From: G963677325 sp963677325 | GTDB lineage: Bacteria > Bacteroidota > Bacteroidia > Bacteroidales > Prolixibacteraceae | Direction of reading: 5' to 3' | Assembly (NCBI GenBank): GCA_963677325.2 | Contig: CAXXGM010000008.1 | Location: 744,001 to 808,000, forward strand | DNA length: 64,000 nucleotides | Part shown: piece by piece, positions 36,214-46,013 of the stretch | Position numbering within the stretch: the first letter of the stretch is position 1 | Layout: the number at the start of each line of letters is the position of its first letter | Program-made: the position numbers and the translations under genes | The notes under the pieces: model-generated | Database searches by the model: none | Told to the model about the DNA's origin: nothing | The model's input: only the letters and a program-made list of their open reading frames with translations

Positions 36214-38692
36214 TTCTTTCATTCCCAAAGGATTTAAACGAGTATCCCTTTTTTGACAGACTTACAATAATTTGATCTAATATATTATAAAACTTGTCCT
36301 TTCGGTCAGGATGTGTCCCCGGATGTATCAGGATAATCGCCCCGTTTAGTTTATCCGATTTTGTACTCTCAAATTTCATTAACGCTTCGGTTAATTGCCT
36401 GGATGATTTATAATTCGGCATCTCAGGGGTTGTATAATCCGCATTTGTTCCAGTGCCGGGGGTATAATTAATCAACTGCATACCAAGGTTAGCGCTCCAT
36501 TGGCTTATTCTCCTATTGCACCATTCATAAGGGGGTAGGAAGTATTTTACACTTTCAGCCATTATCCCAAACTTATTCAATTCTTTGATATTATTGGTGA
36601 TATCCTCATTAAACTGTTGTTGGGTGATCAATAATGAATCACGTTTCTCCCAGGGAGCATACAACAGGTGACGATCCGAATGAGGCCCAACGTAATGACG
36701 GTCAGTGATCATGCGCTTTATCGTTGAGGCAAACTTGGGATTTCTCAGAAAATTCCCGGTAAGGAAAAAGGACCCCTTTATCTTCTTTTTTGATAAAGTA
36801 TTCAAAATCTTGTCCACTCCTTCACCGTGCTCGTCAGCTGAAAAGATAAGATAAATCGTTTTCTGATCAGAATCCTTCCGGACCATTGCCCCCGATTTAT
36901 CAATGGTGCTATTCTTCATGCTAAATTGATTTCTTCCCTCTTTTTCCAGAGATGAGAGATAGAAACAAAGACTGGCAGTTCCATCCATGGTTGGCTCATT
37001 AGAAGTATAATCACCAATATCATCATGATAGACAGCTATCCCGTTTTGAAAAGGCTTGTAGACATCTTCTTTAATCAACCTTACGCCAATATGCCCGTTA
37101 AAGATTTCACGGTAAACCGGACCATCAACCAAGCCGCCATAGGTAGGTTCATTTCTGATCAGTGTTATGGCAGAGTGGGGAAATTGTGGAAAGTCACCTT
37201 TTTCAGGCAATCCACATATCATACTGGTTCCCCATGGATTGCAGCCGAATAGCCAGTCACGCAAGGCGGCTTCCATTTCACAATAGGCCGTATCGGAGGT
37301 AGCTTCAAAACAGAGCTTCGCCTGAGTAATAGCCGCAACATTTAAATTATTGGAACACCAGATATAGGGGATCCCATTTAGAAACGGATCCGTTTTGCCT
37401 CTTTCGTAAATGGCTCTTAATCCATCTTTCATAAAATTGGAATAGGTCTTTGCTGCCGGAATAGTCAAATTTGCCTGATTGGCATGTCCCAGATTTACAA
37501 AAGGATAGTATTGATAATGTCTTGCACCTCCATTGATCATCCAGGGAGTTACCGGCTCAAGTTGCCCCCAGTAATTTGACTGCTGCAGATAATAACCATC
37601 ATTGGTTAAACGATAGAGTTCATACGCGGCCAGCTCAAGATCATCAACATAATTGTCCTCCTCATAAAAATAAGGTGAAACCACACTTGCTGTCTGAGCA
37701 ACGCCAAGATCTGTCAATCCAAATGCAAAGGCTTGCTTTGCTTTTTGCGAAAGTAGTTTACTAAACTCTGGGTCGGAGTTTTGGAAAATCTGGGCCCCCA
37801 AAGCGAAGGAAGAACTAAATTTCCCGGCAGTTGAAGAAACACCGGTCGAACGGTTCTTATATTTGCTTAATCCCTGAACCTTGCCTGTTACAAAATAAAC
37901 CGGGCGATATAAACCTTTGCCATACGAGGTTATATCTTTATTTGGTAAACGGAACCCGGCGTGATCGCGGTCATCAGCAATCTGATTGTACATTTCCGCA
38001 CTGTCGGGATTCATTTTTATCAGCCACTCCAATCCCCATCGGATTTCATTTAGAATATCCGGTATACCATCGGCGCCCTTTAAACCATTGGCATCATACT
38101 GATCCCCGAATACTTCTTTGTTTTTTGAATAGGCGAACAGCATTTGATAAATCGCATTTGCCGATGTCGTTGTGTATTGCAGGTAGTCCGAAGCATCATG
38201 CCAGCCCCCTTTAACATCGATAATTTGTCCCGATTTTGTTGGGTGATCTACAATAAACCCATCATGAGTATGACACGAGTCTTTCAGGTAAGGATTGTAT
38301 CCACAGCGCTGTTGCCGCATATAGTTTAACGGGTAATCGGCTGCTCCCTGATAAACATCGTATGATATATTAAATTCCGAAGAACGTGAATTTCCTGCTT
38401 GAATATAATAACGACCCACCTTATTAAAATTTGAGAAGTTAAGGCGGGCAGCTGACTTCATTCCCCACTTGGAGCCATCATATTTTATTGGAAGATTCTC
38501 ATATACTACTTTATTTGATACTGCATCAATAACTTGGAATTTAGATGTTTCTGTCGTTTCATCCGAAATATAAACAGCTACTTTAATGGATTGGGGCAAA
38601 TATCCCATCTGATTAATCCGTATCCATGATGATCCAAAGCTTTCAATGGAAGCCAGGATCATAAATAGCAGAAAAGCTGTTCGATTCTTCAT
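36194..38692 (-). CDS. GH9 glycosidase fused to CE4 polysaccharide deacetylase-like domain
   Basis: A secreted two-enzyme protein (signal MKNRTAFLLFMILASIESFGS). An Ig-like domain (WIRINQMGYLP) leads into a GH9 (alpha/alpha)6 barrel with catalytic acids in GGWHDASDY and the proton donor in YTSNEPTMDG. The last 240 residues are NodB/CE4-like: HSDRH (metal His pair), LPPYEW and IILIHPG are present, but the first motif reads FSADEHGEG where TFDDGP is expected. GH9 includes exo-beta-glucosaminidases, and CE4 enzymes deacetylate amino-sugar polymers, so an amino-sugar glycan, perhaps murein, is the likely substrate. The C-terminal residues ERIKELKN are coded by a tandem repeat. Confidence 0.88.
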   Translation of the reverse strand: MKNRTAFLLFMILASIESFGSSWIRINQMGYLPQSIKVAVYISDETTETSKFQVIDAVSNKVVYENLPIKYDGSKWGMKSAARLNFSNFNKVGRYYIQAGNSRSSEFNISYDVYQGAADYPLNYMRQQRCGYNPYLKDSCHTHDGFIVDHPTKSGQIIDVKGGWHDASDYLQYTTTSANAIYQMLFAYSKNKEVFGDQYDANGLKGADGIPDILNEIRWGLEWLIKMNPDSAEMYNQIADDRDHAGFRLPNKDITSYGKGLYRPVYFVTGKVQGLSKYKNRSTGVSSTAGKFSSSFALGAQIFQNSDPEFSKLLSQKAKQAFAFGLTDLGVAQTASVVSPYFYEEDNYVDDLELAAYELYRLTNDGYYLQQSNYWGQLEPVTPWMINGGARHYQYYPFVNLGHANQANLTIPAAKTYSNFMKDGLRAIYERGKTDPFLNGIPYIWCSNNLNVAAITQAKLCFEATSDTAYCEMEAALRDWLFGCNPWGTSMICGLPEKGDFPQFPHSAITLIRNEPTYGGLVDGPVYREIFNGHIGVRLIKEDVYKPFQNGIAVYHDDIGDYTSNEPTMDGTASLCFYLSSLEKEGRNQFSMKNSTIDKSGAMVRKDSDQKTIYLIFSADEHGEGVDKILNTLSKKKIKGSFFLTGNFLRNPKFASTIKRMITDRHYVGPHSDRHLLYAPWEKRDSLLITQQQFNEDITNNIKELNKFGIMAESVKYFLPPYEWCNRRISQWSANLGMQLINYTPGTGTNADYTTPEMPNYKSSRQLTEALMKFESTKSDKLNGAIILIHPGTHPDRKDKFYNILDQIIVSLSKKGYSFKSFGNERIKELKN

Positions 38693-38774
38693 CTTTCTTA
38701 TTTTATATTTATCCAAGTATACTTGCAACTACAAAGTTCAAAACTGCTCACCATTCTTTAATTCTTTCATTATG

Positions 38775-40109
38775 TCAGTACTTATGCTCCAAACCTGCCC
38801 CACGGAAATAATGCAACAGGATTTGATCGTAAGAGTAACCTCTGGCTCCCATAACGGCAGCTCCAATCTGACACAAACCTACGCCATGTCCCCATCCAGC
38901 TCCTTTTAAAACAAATGAAATTTTGCCATCAACTTCCTGCTTTTCAACAATAAATGCGGAACTGTAAAGATGAGATTTAGACAGATATTTTCTGATCTCC
39001 AATTCTTTGCCGATGGTCATTGTCTTTAGTGTGCCGACAATTTTTAGTCTGATCAGTCTGCCGGATTCTCCCCGTTCAACAGGGATCAGATCAATTATTT
39101 TACCAAAGTCGATACCCGAACGCGTTTTCACCAGTTCGCTCAATTCATCCTGGGAATAATTCACTTTCCATCGAAAAAAATCATTGGTTTCCTGATCGTA
39201 ATCATTTAAGATTTGTTTTAGCACCTTTTTATCCGATGTATTACAGAAAACATCGGGGTCTCCGTTGATCCATTTTGTTACAGCATCTTCCTTTTTGAGA
39301 TCAAGGTCGTAACCCTTTATATCAGAATCGGTATCGGAAAGCTTTTGTAAGTAGGTATGTTTAACAGGCTCCCAGACATTTTCAAAAACTTCGGTTATCC
39401 CTCCGCAACATTTGGAAAACCGCGCATCACATATCACTCCATCAACTGAAATAACTTCGCCATTCGTTTCTCTTACTGCCTGCTCGACCATCTGAGTTGT
39501 CGAACGCGTAATCCCCTGGTATCTTTGACAATGATCATCGGCACAAACGTCAAAATGCGTATGGTCTTCGCGATCATACCATTTTATCAATTCATTGTCC
39601 GTTCGAAAAGAGGCCTGATATTGCTGGTTTTTCGATTGAAGGTTTTCATTCTTCTTTATTTGGGCCAATAACCAACTCCTTGAAATTACCGCATGTGCTT
39701 TGAGAAGTTCTATTGAAGAGGTGGCGCTCATCTCGGAAGAAATAACACTTATTAAATAGTCCTCAACACTTAAGGCATTGATTGCCTGGATCAAATCGCC
39801 ATCAGCAATAAAATACAGCGCACCTTTAAACACCTGGTCCTCTTTTCGCTCCCAATGGAAATTTATGCCTATCGTTACATTATGAAGCGTGAACTTTCCA
39901 TTTGCAGGATCTATTGGAATTAAATTAAGATCGTTTTGATAAACCCAGCTTTTGTCACCAGATTCAAGACAAATGCCGGATTGATCTTTTCTGACACTGC
40001 ACTTACCGTTTATAACGGCTGTTGAACCCTCTATCTGATAATTCCCTTCCAGCAAAAAGGAGATCTCCTTTTCTGCCATTATACCAACTTTAATCTGAGG
40101 TGCCTTCAT
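38775..40109 (-). CDS. SpoIID/LytB-domain protein without signal peptide
   Basis: SpoIID proteins are lytic transglycosylases acting on glycan strands that have lost their peptides. The core is clear: YLISVISSEMSATSSIELLKAHAVISRSWLL with the catalytic Glu in SSEM, the Cys/His-rich FDVCADDHCQRYQG and ARFSKCCGG, and GAGWGHGVGLCQIGA near the end. The N terminus (MKAPQIKVGIMAEKEISF) has no signal or membrane helix, and no better start lies upstream in frame, so the protein seems cytoplasmic. It sits 35 bp downstream of DUF4922, which also lacks a signal. It may process imported fragments. Confidence 0.9.
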   Translation of the reverse strand: MKAPQIKVGIMAEKEISFLLEGNYQIEGSTAVINGKCSVRKDQSGICLESGDKSWVYQNDLNLIPIDPANGKFTLHNVTIGINFHWERKEDQVFKGALYFIADGDLIQAINALSVEDYLISVISSEMSATSSIELLKAHAVISRSWLLAQIKKNENLQSKNQQYQASFRTDNELIKWYDREDHTHFDVCADDHCQRYQGITRSTTQMVEQAVRETNGEVISVDGVICDARFSKCCGGITEVFENVWEPVKHTYLQKLSDTDSDIKGYDLDLKKEDAVTKWINGDPDVFCNTSDKKVLKQILNDYDQETNDFFRWKVNYSQDELSELVKTRSGIDFGKIIDLIPVERGESGRLIRLKIVGTLKTMTIGKELEIRKYLSKSHLYSSAFIVEKQEVDGKISFVLKGAGWGHGVGLCQIGAAVMGARGYSYDQILLHYFRGAGLEHKY

Positions 40110-40143
40110 TTTGTTTAATTAGTTATTTCGTAATTCGTAATTC

Positions 40144-41094
40144 CTAATTCGTAATTCTTTCAATAACCTTCTGGATCGTACCGGAATCAATACAGACTTG
40201 CCTGAAAATATCATGCACATCCTCCTTGGTTATCTTGATAAAATCTTCCTCACGCGGGGTAATTAATACTCCTCCCATATCAACCGAAGCGGGACTAAGC
40301 AAAATCTGCTTCTCTCCACTTTCAAAATACTGTTTAGGCCGGTGCAGGATTCTGGGGAAAATATGAATAATCCATTCTCCCTGTTCGTAAGTTGAAAGAA
40401 TGTTGAGCATTGGCTCTTCTTCTCCAACATTGATTGCTTCCAATTGGCTGTAAATCTGATTAAAGCATTCAACTAAACTGTTCTTGTTGTTGCTCTGTAG
40501 CGTGATGGTTCCCCTTAAATATTCAGGCCATAGTGAGATGGTTACATCACCGGCTTGCTTTACTTTCTGGCAGCATTTCCCCTCTTTAAATTCCTTTTCA
40601 ATGGGTAAAAATCCTTTAATGCCTGCTTGAAAATGAAGATGATCAGGGGCTGAGGCTCCACATTTTGGGCCATTATAAAATAGTATGAAATCATTCAATC
40701 CTGCCGAAAGGTCGAGCATACTTCCAAAATTACCCATGATCCGCTGATTGGTATGAGCAAAATTTGGAATAGTAAGATGCTCCGGGAAAATAGGGAATGG
40801 ATTGACCAATACATTGTATTCATTATCGAAAGCTATCCCCCGTTGTTGAGGCGGGAGGTTTTTCTGACATAGAAAACACGGCCGCCTTTCAAGAGATTGG
40901 CTGTCAACTTTTGCTGAAGAAGAGATAATTCTTTCCGGATTGAACTGGATATCAATGGAAAAATTGTTAAAAGTAAAACGCTTTACTTTTGTCTTTTTTA
41001 AACCTTCATAGTTTTTACCTGCAAGGTCCCATTCAACCCGCTGTTCCCGGATCAATTGCTTCGCTTGTATAGAAAAATCAATAGTATCATTCAT
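40144..41094 (-). CDS. DUF4922 nucleotidyltransferase/phosphorylase-like protein (HIT-type)
   Basis: A cytoplasmic protein with the histidine-triad-like motif HLHFQ in SAPDHLHFQAG, and CxxC in RRPCFLCQKNLP, as in GDP-hexose phosphorylase and ATP adenylyltransferase relatives. Expected chemistry is transfer of a nucleotidyl or phosphate group through a covalent His intermediate, plausibly on a nucleotide sugar. I start at MNDTIDFSIQ because earlier ATGs lie in a gttcac-type word array; 18 more residues are possible. It is flanked by SpoIID and GT2 genes on the same strand, which suggests sugar activation for the glycosyltransferase or breakdown of a sugar nucleotide. Confidence 0.83.
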   Translation of the reverse strand: MNDTIDFSIQAKQLIREQRVEWDLAGKNYEGLKKTKVKRFTFNNFSIDIQFNPERIISSSAKVDSQSLERRPCFLCQKNLPPQQRGIAFDNEYNVLVNPFPIFPEHLTIPNFAHTNQRIMGNFGSMLDLSAGLNDFILFYNGPKCGASAPDHLHFQAGIKGFLPIEKEFKEGKCCQKVKQAGDVTISLWPEYLRGTITLQSNNKNSLVECFNQIYSQLEAINVGEEEPMLNILSTYEQGEWIIHIFPRILHRPKQYFESGEKQILLSPASVDMGGVLITPREEDFIKITKEDVHDIFRQVCIDSGTIQKVIERITN

Positions 41095-41220
41095 TCCTGT
41101 TTTCTGATTACAATAAAACATTATTTCATTCCGTTCACTGTTCACCATTCAATATCATTGAGTTAAGGTAGTAAAGATTTATCTCTTATCTTAGTGATCC
41201 GGAAATATTTTTTATATCCT

Positions 41221-41357
41221 TCCATTGCCGTCAGCTTCAGCTGACGGATGAATATGTTGATTAAAAGGGGGCTTTAGCCACATTTTTAAATAATCAATGT
41301 GGCTAAAGCCATTAATGATTCAAACTTTCTCCGTCAGCTGAAGCTGACGGCAATGGA
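41221..41357. repeat. Nested perfect inverted repeat, MITE or REP-like element
   Basis: Outer arms of 28 bp (41221-41248 and 41330-41357) are exact reverse complements and each contains the near-palindrome ccgtcagcttcagctgacgg. Inside, a second exact 15-bp pair, ggctttagccacatt / aatgtggctaaagcc (41270-41284 and 41296-41310), forms its own hairpin. It lies between the GT2 and DUF4922 genes. Confidence 0.9.
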
Positions 41358-41380
41358 TACTTTCCCTCCACTAAACGACA

Positions 41381-42874
41381 TTAACTCACCGTTAACTGTT
41401 CACTGTTTCCCGCTTTTCTAACCATCTGCTTTCGTGCCCAAAATTCCAATGTCCTGATTTTATCTTTATAGAAGTTATGGGCATTCATTTTTACAATATC
41501 CAGCGAAGAATCAGAATTTTCATCCCAGCGGCGGCAAAGGTAGAGTGGGGTGTAGATTCTCCCGATCTGGTAATTACGGCTTATAGCCAAACCTAATGCA
41601 TAATCCTCCCCATAACTGACATTCGGAACTTGAATTTCACGGATCACAGGGGTGTAAAATGCGCGGGGAGCTCCCAGTCCATTGATTCTTAAAGCATTAT
41701 TTCTTCCGTTATCTGGTGTCCACTCCTTATGGTCGATCAATCCGGGTGGTATTTCTTCCAGTTTAAAATTCACCATACGGTACGATCCCACTACCATTGC
41801 ACAGTTTTGTTCATAAAAGGAAGCCACAATCTGACTGATCACTGAATTATCAATATACAAATCATCGCTATCCAACTGGATTGCAAATTTTCCACATAAC
41901 GGATGATTGACGGCCTCATTCCAGCAACCGCCAATCCCAAGATCTTTTCGCTTTGGAATCACATGAACAATCCTGTCATCCGAATCGGCAAAGGATTTAA
42001 TGATTTCTGTAGTTCCGTCTGTTGAATAATTATCAACGATTATTAAATTGAATTTAAAATCAGCTTCCTGACTAAGTACCGATTTGATGGCATCACTGAT
42101 GGTCTTAACCCGGTTCCAGACCGGGATAACCACTGAAGCCTCGTAGTTGAAATTACCATCTGAAAACTCAATTGCTCTGAATTTTGGTGCAAGCCAGGCG
42201 GAGACTGCTTTTAAATGAGCGGTACAGGCTTTCTCCATCTCGATCTGTTTAAACCGGTTGCGCGGATCAACATAATCAAACATCTTCTCTCCCGATTTGC
42301 GTGTATCCAGTTCCAGTTCCGTGTAGAGCAACTCAGGAAGATGTACCAGTTTGTATTTTTGTGATACTTTCAACCGCAAATCATATAATCCTGCCAGCTC
42401 AAATTCCTGATCCATTGTTTGAACAGCCTCCGCGACCGCTTCCGTTGTATAAAGCAATAGAGAACCAAAATCAAAATCATCGCGTAAACTCCCATCCTGG
42501 TATTCGATGACCGGATGTGGTTTTAAGACACCCTCTTTCTGTTCAAAATAGTCGGAATAAACCATTCCCGCTCCACTGTTTTTACAGGTTAGTATAAGTC
42601 GGTGTAAGGCATTTTGTCCAAGATCGAGTGGCAATAGTTTTGTGTAAAACAGAATATAGGGAGTAGTAACACGATTAACATATTCTCTAATGGCAATCGT
42701 GGATGCAAAGTTGCTGATTGAAATTTTTTCAACATCTGCTCCTTCAACTGATGTTTCAGTCTCCCCGACAAGAACAATTTTCTCTACCAACCCGGATGCC
42801 CTTAAAGTTTTAAGAGTCGGTTCAAACTCACTTCCTTTTTGAACAGGTATAAAACAAGTAATAAGTTTATTCAT
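41381..42874 (-). CDS. Glycosyltransferase family 2, two-domain
   Basis: A cytoplasmic protein of 497 residues. The C-terminal domain (from about 245) is a GT-A fold: SVVIPVWNRVKTISDAIKSVLSQ, LIIVDNYSTDGTTEII, the metal motif QLDSDDLY and YGEDYALGLAISR. The N-terminal 240 residues look like a second, diverged GT-A domain (ITCFIPVQKGSEFEPTLKTL, YDLRLKV). There are no membrane helices, so a soluble acceptor is likely. Grouping with DUF4922 and a signal-less SpoIID is notable. The last residues NSEQLTVS and the stop are coded by gttaac/gttcac words. Confidence 0.9.
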   Translation of the reverse strand: MNKLITCFIPVQKGSEFEPTLKTLRASGLVEKIVLVGETETSVEGADVEKISISNFASTIAIREYVNRVTTPYILFYTKLLPLDLGQNALHRLILTCKNSGAGMVYSDYFEQKEGVLKPHPVIEYQDGSLRDDFDFGSLLLYTTEAVAEAVQTMDQEFELAGLYDLRLKVSQKYKLVHLPELLYTELELDTRKSGEKMFDYVDPRNRFKQIEMEKACTAHLKAVSAWLAPKFRAIEFSDGNFNYEASVVIPVWNRVKTISDAIKSVLSQEADFKFNLIIVDNYSTDGTTEIIKSFADSDDRIVHVIPKRKDLGIGGCWNEAVNHPLCGKFAIQLDSDDLYIDNSVISQIVASFYEQNCAMVVGSYRMVNFKLEEIPPGLIDHKEWTPDNGRNNALRINGLGAPRAFYTPVIREIQVPNVSYGEDYALGLAISRNYQIGRIYTPLYLCRRWDENSDSSLDIVKMNAHNFYKDKIRTLEFWARKQMVRKAGNSEQLTVS

Positions 42875-42908
42875 TTAAAGAAATTATTAAAGAATTAATG
42901 AATGAAAG

Positions 42909-42972
42909 ACTTAAGGCTTTAGGCTTTAGGAGGTGCTTACCTTCAGCCTTCAGCCTTCAGCCTACAGCCTAT
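42909..42972. repeat. ggctttagg / cagccttcagcc inverted word array at a stop codon
   Basis: Forward words ttaaggctttaggctttagg face cttcagccttcagccttcagcctacagcc. The TAG stop of the giant amidase-like gene (42969-42971) is part of the last word on the minus strand. Confidence 0.75.
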
Positions 42973-45900
42973 TTTGATTCAAAAAAATTGATAATCTGTT
43001 TCATAAGAGTTGCGCCGTCCATGGTGATTGTCTCGAATGGGAATCCCAGCGCAATAATCTTGTAATTGCCATTGTAGACAATTCCGGCACTTGCATTATT
43101 TTCACCATATCTGAAAGCGGTGAGCGCATTTTTCCCACTGGGTTCAATGCCATCCGGCGCCTCCACCTTATAGATCTCAGGATGAAATCCAACATTAAAA
43201 TTCCAGTTTCCTTTTAGCCATTTGCTGGAATAGTCAGTCGCATAAAATTTTCCTCCGTTTGAAGCGTGTCCTGTTCGCCAGATGAAATGAAGGATCTCTT
43301 TGGCAAAATGGCTTGCTATTGTATCCTTACTCTCGCCAAACTCAGATCCAATGTAAGCTCCTGAAATAAAAAGATTGCCTCCCTGCTTGATTAACTCCGA
43401 AATCTTTGTCATAAAACCGGGAGTGTAAATCTTAAAATCGGTCTTTGAAGGATCTTTAAAACCCGGAGTCGATCGCTCTTCGCCCATGATAATATCAGTA
43501 GCAAAGTAGGGCGAAAGATCAAATTTATTCTGGCAAAAAACTTCATCACTCACTGAAACAAAGGAATAACCAGCCTCCATAATGGCTTTCCCATGAATAG
43601 AAGTATAATCGAAATTATTGCCCGGGAAAATTTTATCTTCCATGTCACCATAACTGGCGCCCCAGCCCGGACTGTCATCGTCAAGCCAATTCGACTTACG
43701 GTCAAAATCATATTGATTTCCCGTGAAACTAAGATCCTGATGATCCGCAACACCCTGATCTTTCCACCATTCAATCCCGGCTTGAACTTTGTTGTTAATA
43801 GTTGCAGGAGCACATACACGGTCAAAACCATTTACTGCTAAGATGATCCCTTTACTTTTGCTTTTCAGTCCGGCTGAAAGTGTTTCACTCGGAAAACTTT
43901 CACCACCCTCGTTAATGGCGGTAATCTTATAACTGTATATCCGGTCATTCTGACCGAGCGGGATAACCACAGTTGTATCTTTTACTTCAAACCCGTTATC
44001 AAAACCTTTGTCATCAATACGTTGATAAACTTTATACTTCACAGGTCTGCCTGTTTCTTCAAGCGGATCATTAACTGCGCTCCAGCTTAATCTTACTGAA
44101 TTCTCATTTTCCTTTTTAATCGAGAAATGATCAACAGGCAAAGGTTGTACTACATAAGCACGGTTATTCTGATAAGCCTGGAATTTTAGAATCCCTTTAT
44201 AAATGGACCTTCCGACGGCAAATCGGAAACGCGGATCTAATGCAAATTTCATATCCGCGATATTCTGATGCGATAATAGTTCAAGTAACACCGAGGGAAC
44301 ATTAGGGCGCCATGCTTCGGAGTATTGCCTATCCCACAATCCTCTGCGCGTCCATTGAGAATTAAACAGTTGCCTTACATCATCAACAATTTGGCTTTGG
44401 ATAATATCTGCCAGATCACGGCTGGCCATCCTCGATTTTCCATTCGGGAAGAAGCCCTTATTCGCCATTGTGCTGTAAATACCAAGAGTCCCTATAATTG
44501 AATCATTTGGAGTAATTCCGGCATCTGTATGCAATGCAAAAGAAAGATCGATAGGAATGTTTAACCCATTTTTGATGCTGCCTGAACCATCGGAGCTTCC
44601 CATCAAATAATTTACCCATTCTCCCCTTGATTGGTAATCATCATTATAATCGTTTTTGTTTTTGTTCAGGTTATAAATGCTGGAATCAGGGAAACCTGCG
44701 CCCTGCAGATAATATCTTGCTGCCTCAAGATATTTTGGTCTACCGCTTAACTTGTAGCTAAATAATTCAGGGTTGATTTTTTGAGTCTGATCTTCTGTTT
44801 TTTGTCCATCCGTTGCAGATTTTTTATTCTCCAGCAATGATTCAGAAGGCCTCCTTGCAACATTTCCCATTCCTCCGCCGAATTTTACAGCATCTGCTGA
44901 GATAAAACCCGTTTGTTCACTGCCGCAATCGATCGTAACCATTCCTGTTTGTGGATTCTTTCCTTCTGCAAAGTCGAATGTTCCAAGATAGATCCAGGTT
45001 CCTCCGCCTATTTTCTGGTTGACTAAGAAATCAGTCTTTCCTCCCGCATGAAAAACAGTGTATTTCACCTCAGATGATGATCCGCTTTCACTCTGATACG
45101 ATACGGATACGGAATATTTTCCTTTTGATTTAAAATCAGGGATATAGCTTATGTATTTATTTTTATTATTCGTGCTGCTCACTCTCAGGGAAGTGCCTGA
45201 TCGAAAAGGATTATCCCCTTGAAGCAAAGAATCCTTCAAAAGATAACCAGGAGATATTTGTTCACAAATGATTCCATCTCTTATAAACTCTGATCCCGGT
45301 GAAGATAGGTCATTGTCAACAATCACTTCATTTGTTTGCCAGTCCCGCTCTCTTGGAAGAAAAACGTTAGCCCCGCTGTTTTCCAGCATGGGAACCAGAT
45401 AAGGTAATACAAAACTCATGGTCAACTTATCTTCCACCGTGCCAAATAACCTTGCGCGTTGCCATTCCCAACGGTCCAGCTTTGATTCATAATACCATCC
45501 GTGGCTGTCCCACAAAGCAATGTTATTATTGTATAAACCAAGCGATGGCTTGTCCTTACCCAGCTGTTGCACAACGGGTATCCGTTCAGTTTTAATGCCT
45601 TGAATTCTGCTTTGATCGGCCGTTATGCCTGTTCTGAAAATATTAGGAATCAAATCCTTCAGTGGATGATGATCGGTATAAACATCTATTCGGTAGTTTT
45701 TAAATTTCTTCCCTAGCGCTTCTCTGATCCTGTTTTCAACCTCAGCAGCTTCATTTTCCCTTACCGGTATATAGGATAGGGGACTTGTAATAAAAACCTG
45801 AAGCAGATTCTTTTTCTTATCAATCGAAAGTGAATCATACCGGATGCGTCCAACGTGGCTCCAGTCGGGCATAAAACTCTCAACCTTTTTAAGGCGTTCT

Positions 45901-46013
45901 TCTGCTTTAATTGCCAGTTTGCTCTTTTCCCCGCTCTGTGAAAAGCAAATTAATGGCATCAAAAAAATAACCAGGATAATTACGTTTAGCTTTAGCTTCA
46001 ATAATTTTTTCAT
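42969..46013 (-). CDS. Large secreted Amidase_3-like protein with golvesin-like insert and FN3
   Basis: Start MKKLLKLKLNVIILVIFL gives a Sec signal ending FSQ. An Amidase_3-like catalytic domain appears split: the first half (LWDSHGWYYE, FGTVEDKLTMSFVLPYLVPMLENSGANVFLPRERD) lies around 160-240 and the second (LSFALHTDAG, SVLLELLSHQNIADM) around 500-640. Between them is a beta-rich golvesin/CBM-like insert (SKGKYSVSVSYQ, WIYLGTFDFAEG, ISADAVKFGGG). An FN3-like domain and a roughly 250-residue C-terminal domain of unknown type follow. It probably removes stem peptides from murein. It is the first gene of the minus-strand series leading to DUF4922 and SpoIID. Confidence 0.82.
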   Translation of the reverse strand: MKKLLKLKLNVIILVIFLMPLICFSQSGEKSKLAIKAEERLKKVESFMPDWSHVGRIRYDSLSIDKKKNLLQVFITSPLSYIPVRENEAAEVENRIREALGKKFKNYRIDVYTDHHPLKDLIPNIFRTGITADQSRIQGIKTERIPVVQQLGKDKPSLGLYNNNIALWDSHGWYYESKLDRWEWQRARLFGTVEDKLTMSFVLPYLVPMLENSGANVFLPRERDWQTNEVIVDNDLSSPGSEFIRDGIICEQISPGYLLKDSLLQGDNPFRSGTSLRVSSTNNKNKYISYIPDFKSKGKYSVSVSYQSESGSSSEVKYTVFHAGGKTDFLVNQKIGGGTWIYLGTFDFAEGKNPQTGMVTIDCGSEQTGFISADAVKFGGGMGNVARRPSESLLENKKSATDGQKTEDQTQKINPELFSYKLSGRPKYLEAARYYLQGAGFPDSSIYNLNKNKNDYNDDYQSRGEWVNYLMGSSDGSGSIKNGLNIPIDLSFALHTDAGITPNDSIIGTLGIYSTMANKGFFPNGKSRMASRDLADIIQSQIVDDVRQLFNSQWTRRGLWDRQYSEAWRPNVPSVLLELLSHQNIADMKFALDPRFRFAVGRSIYKGILKFQAYQNNRAYVVQPLPVDHFSIKKENENSVRLSWSAVNDPLEETGRPVKYKVYQRIDDKGFDNGFEVKDTTVVIPLGQNDRIYSYKITAINEGGESFPSETLSAGLKSKSKGIILAVNGFDRVCAPATINNKVQAGIEWWKDQGVADHQDLSFTGNQYDFDRKSNWLDDDSPGWGASYGDMEDKIFPGNNFDYTSIHGKAIMEAGYSFVSVSDEVFCQNKFDLSPYFATDIIMGEERSTPGFKDPSKTDFKIYTPGFMTKISELIKQGGNLFISGAYIGSEFGESKDTIASHFAKEILHFIWRTGHASNGGKFYATDYSSKWLKGNWNFNVGFHPEIYKVEAPDGIEPSGKNALTAFRYGENNASAGIVYNGNYKIIALGFPFETITMDGATLMKQIINFFESK

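Noticed and set aside
41221..41357. Phage or integrative-element attachment site
   Set aside because: No integrase, tRNA or direct-repeat partner is present in the window; a REP/MITE-type element fits better.
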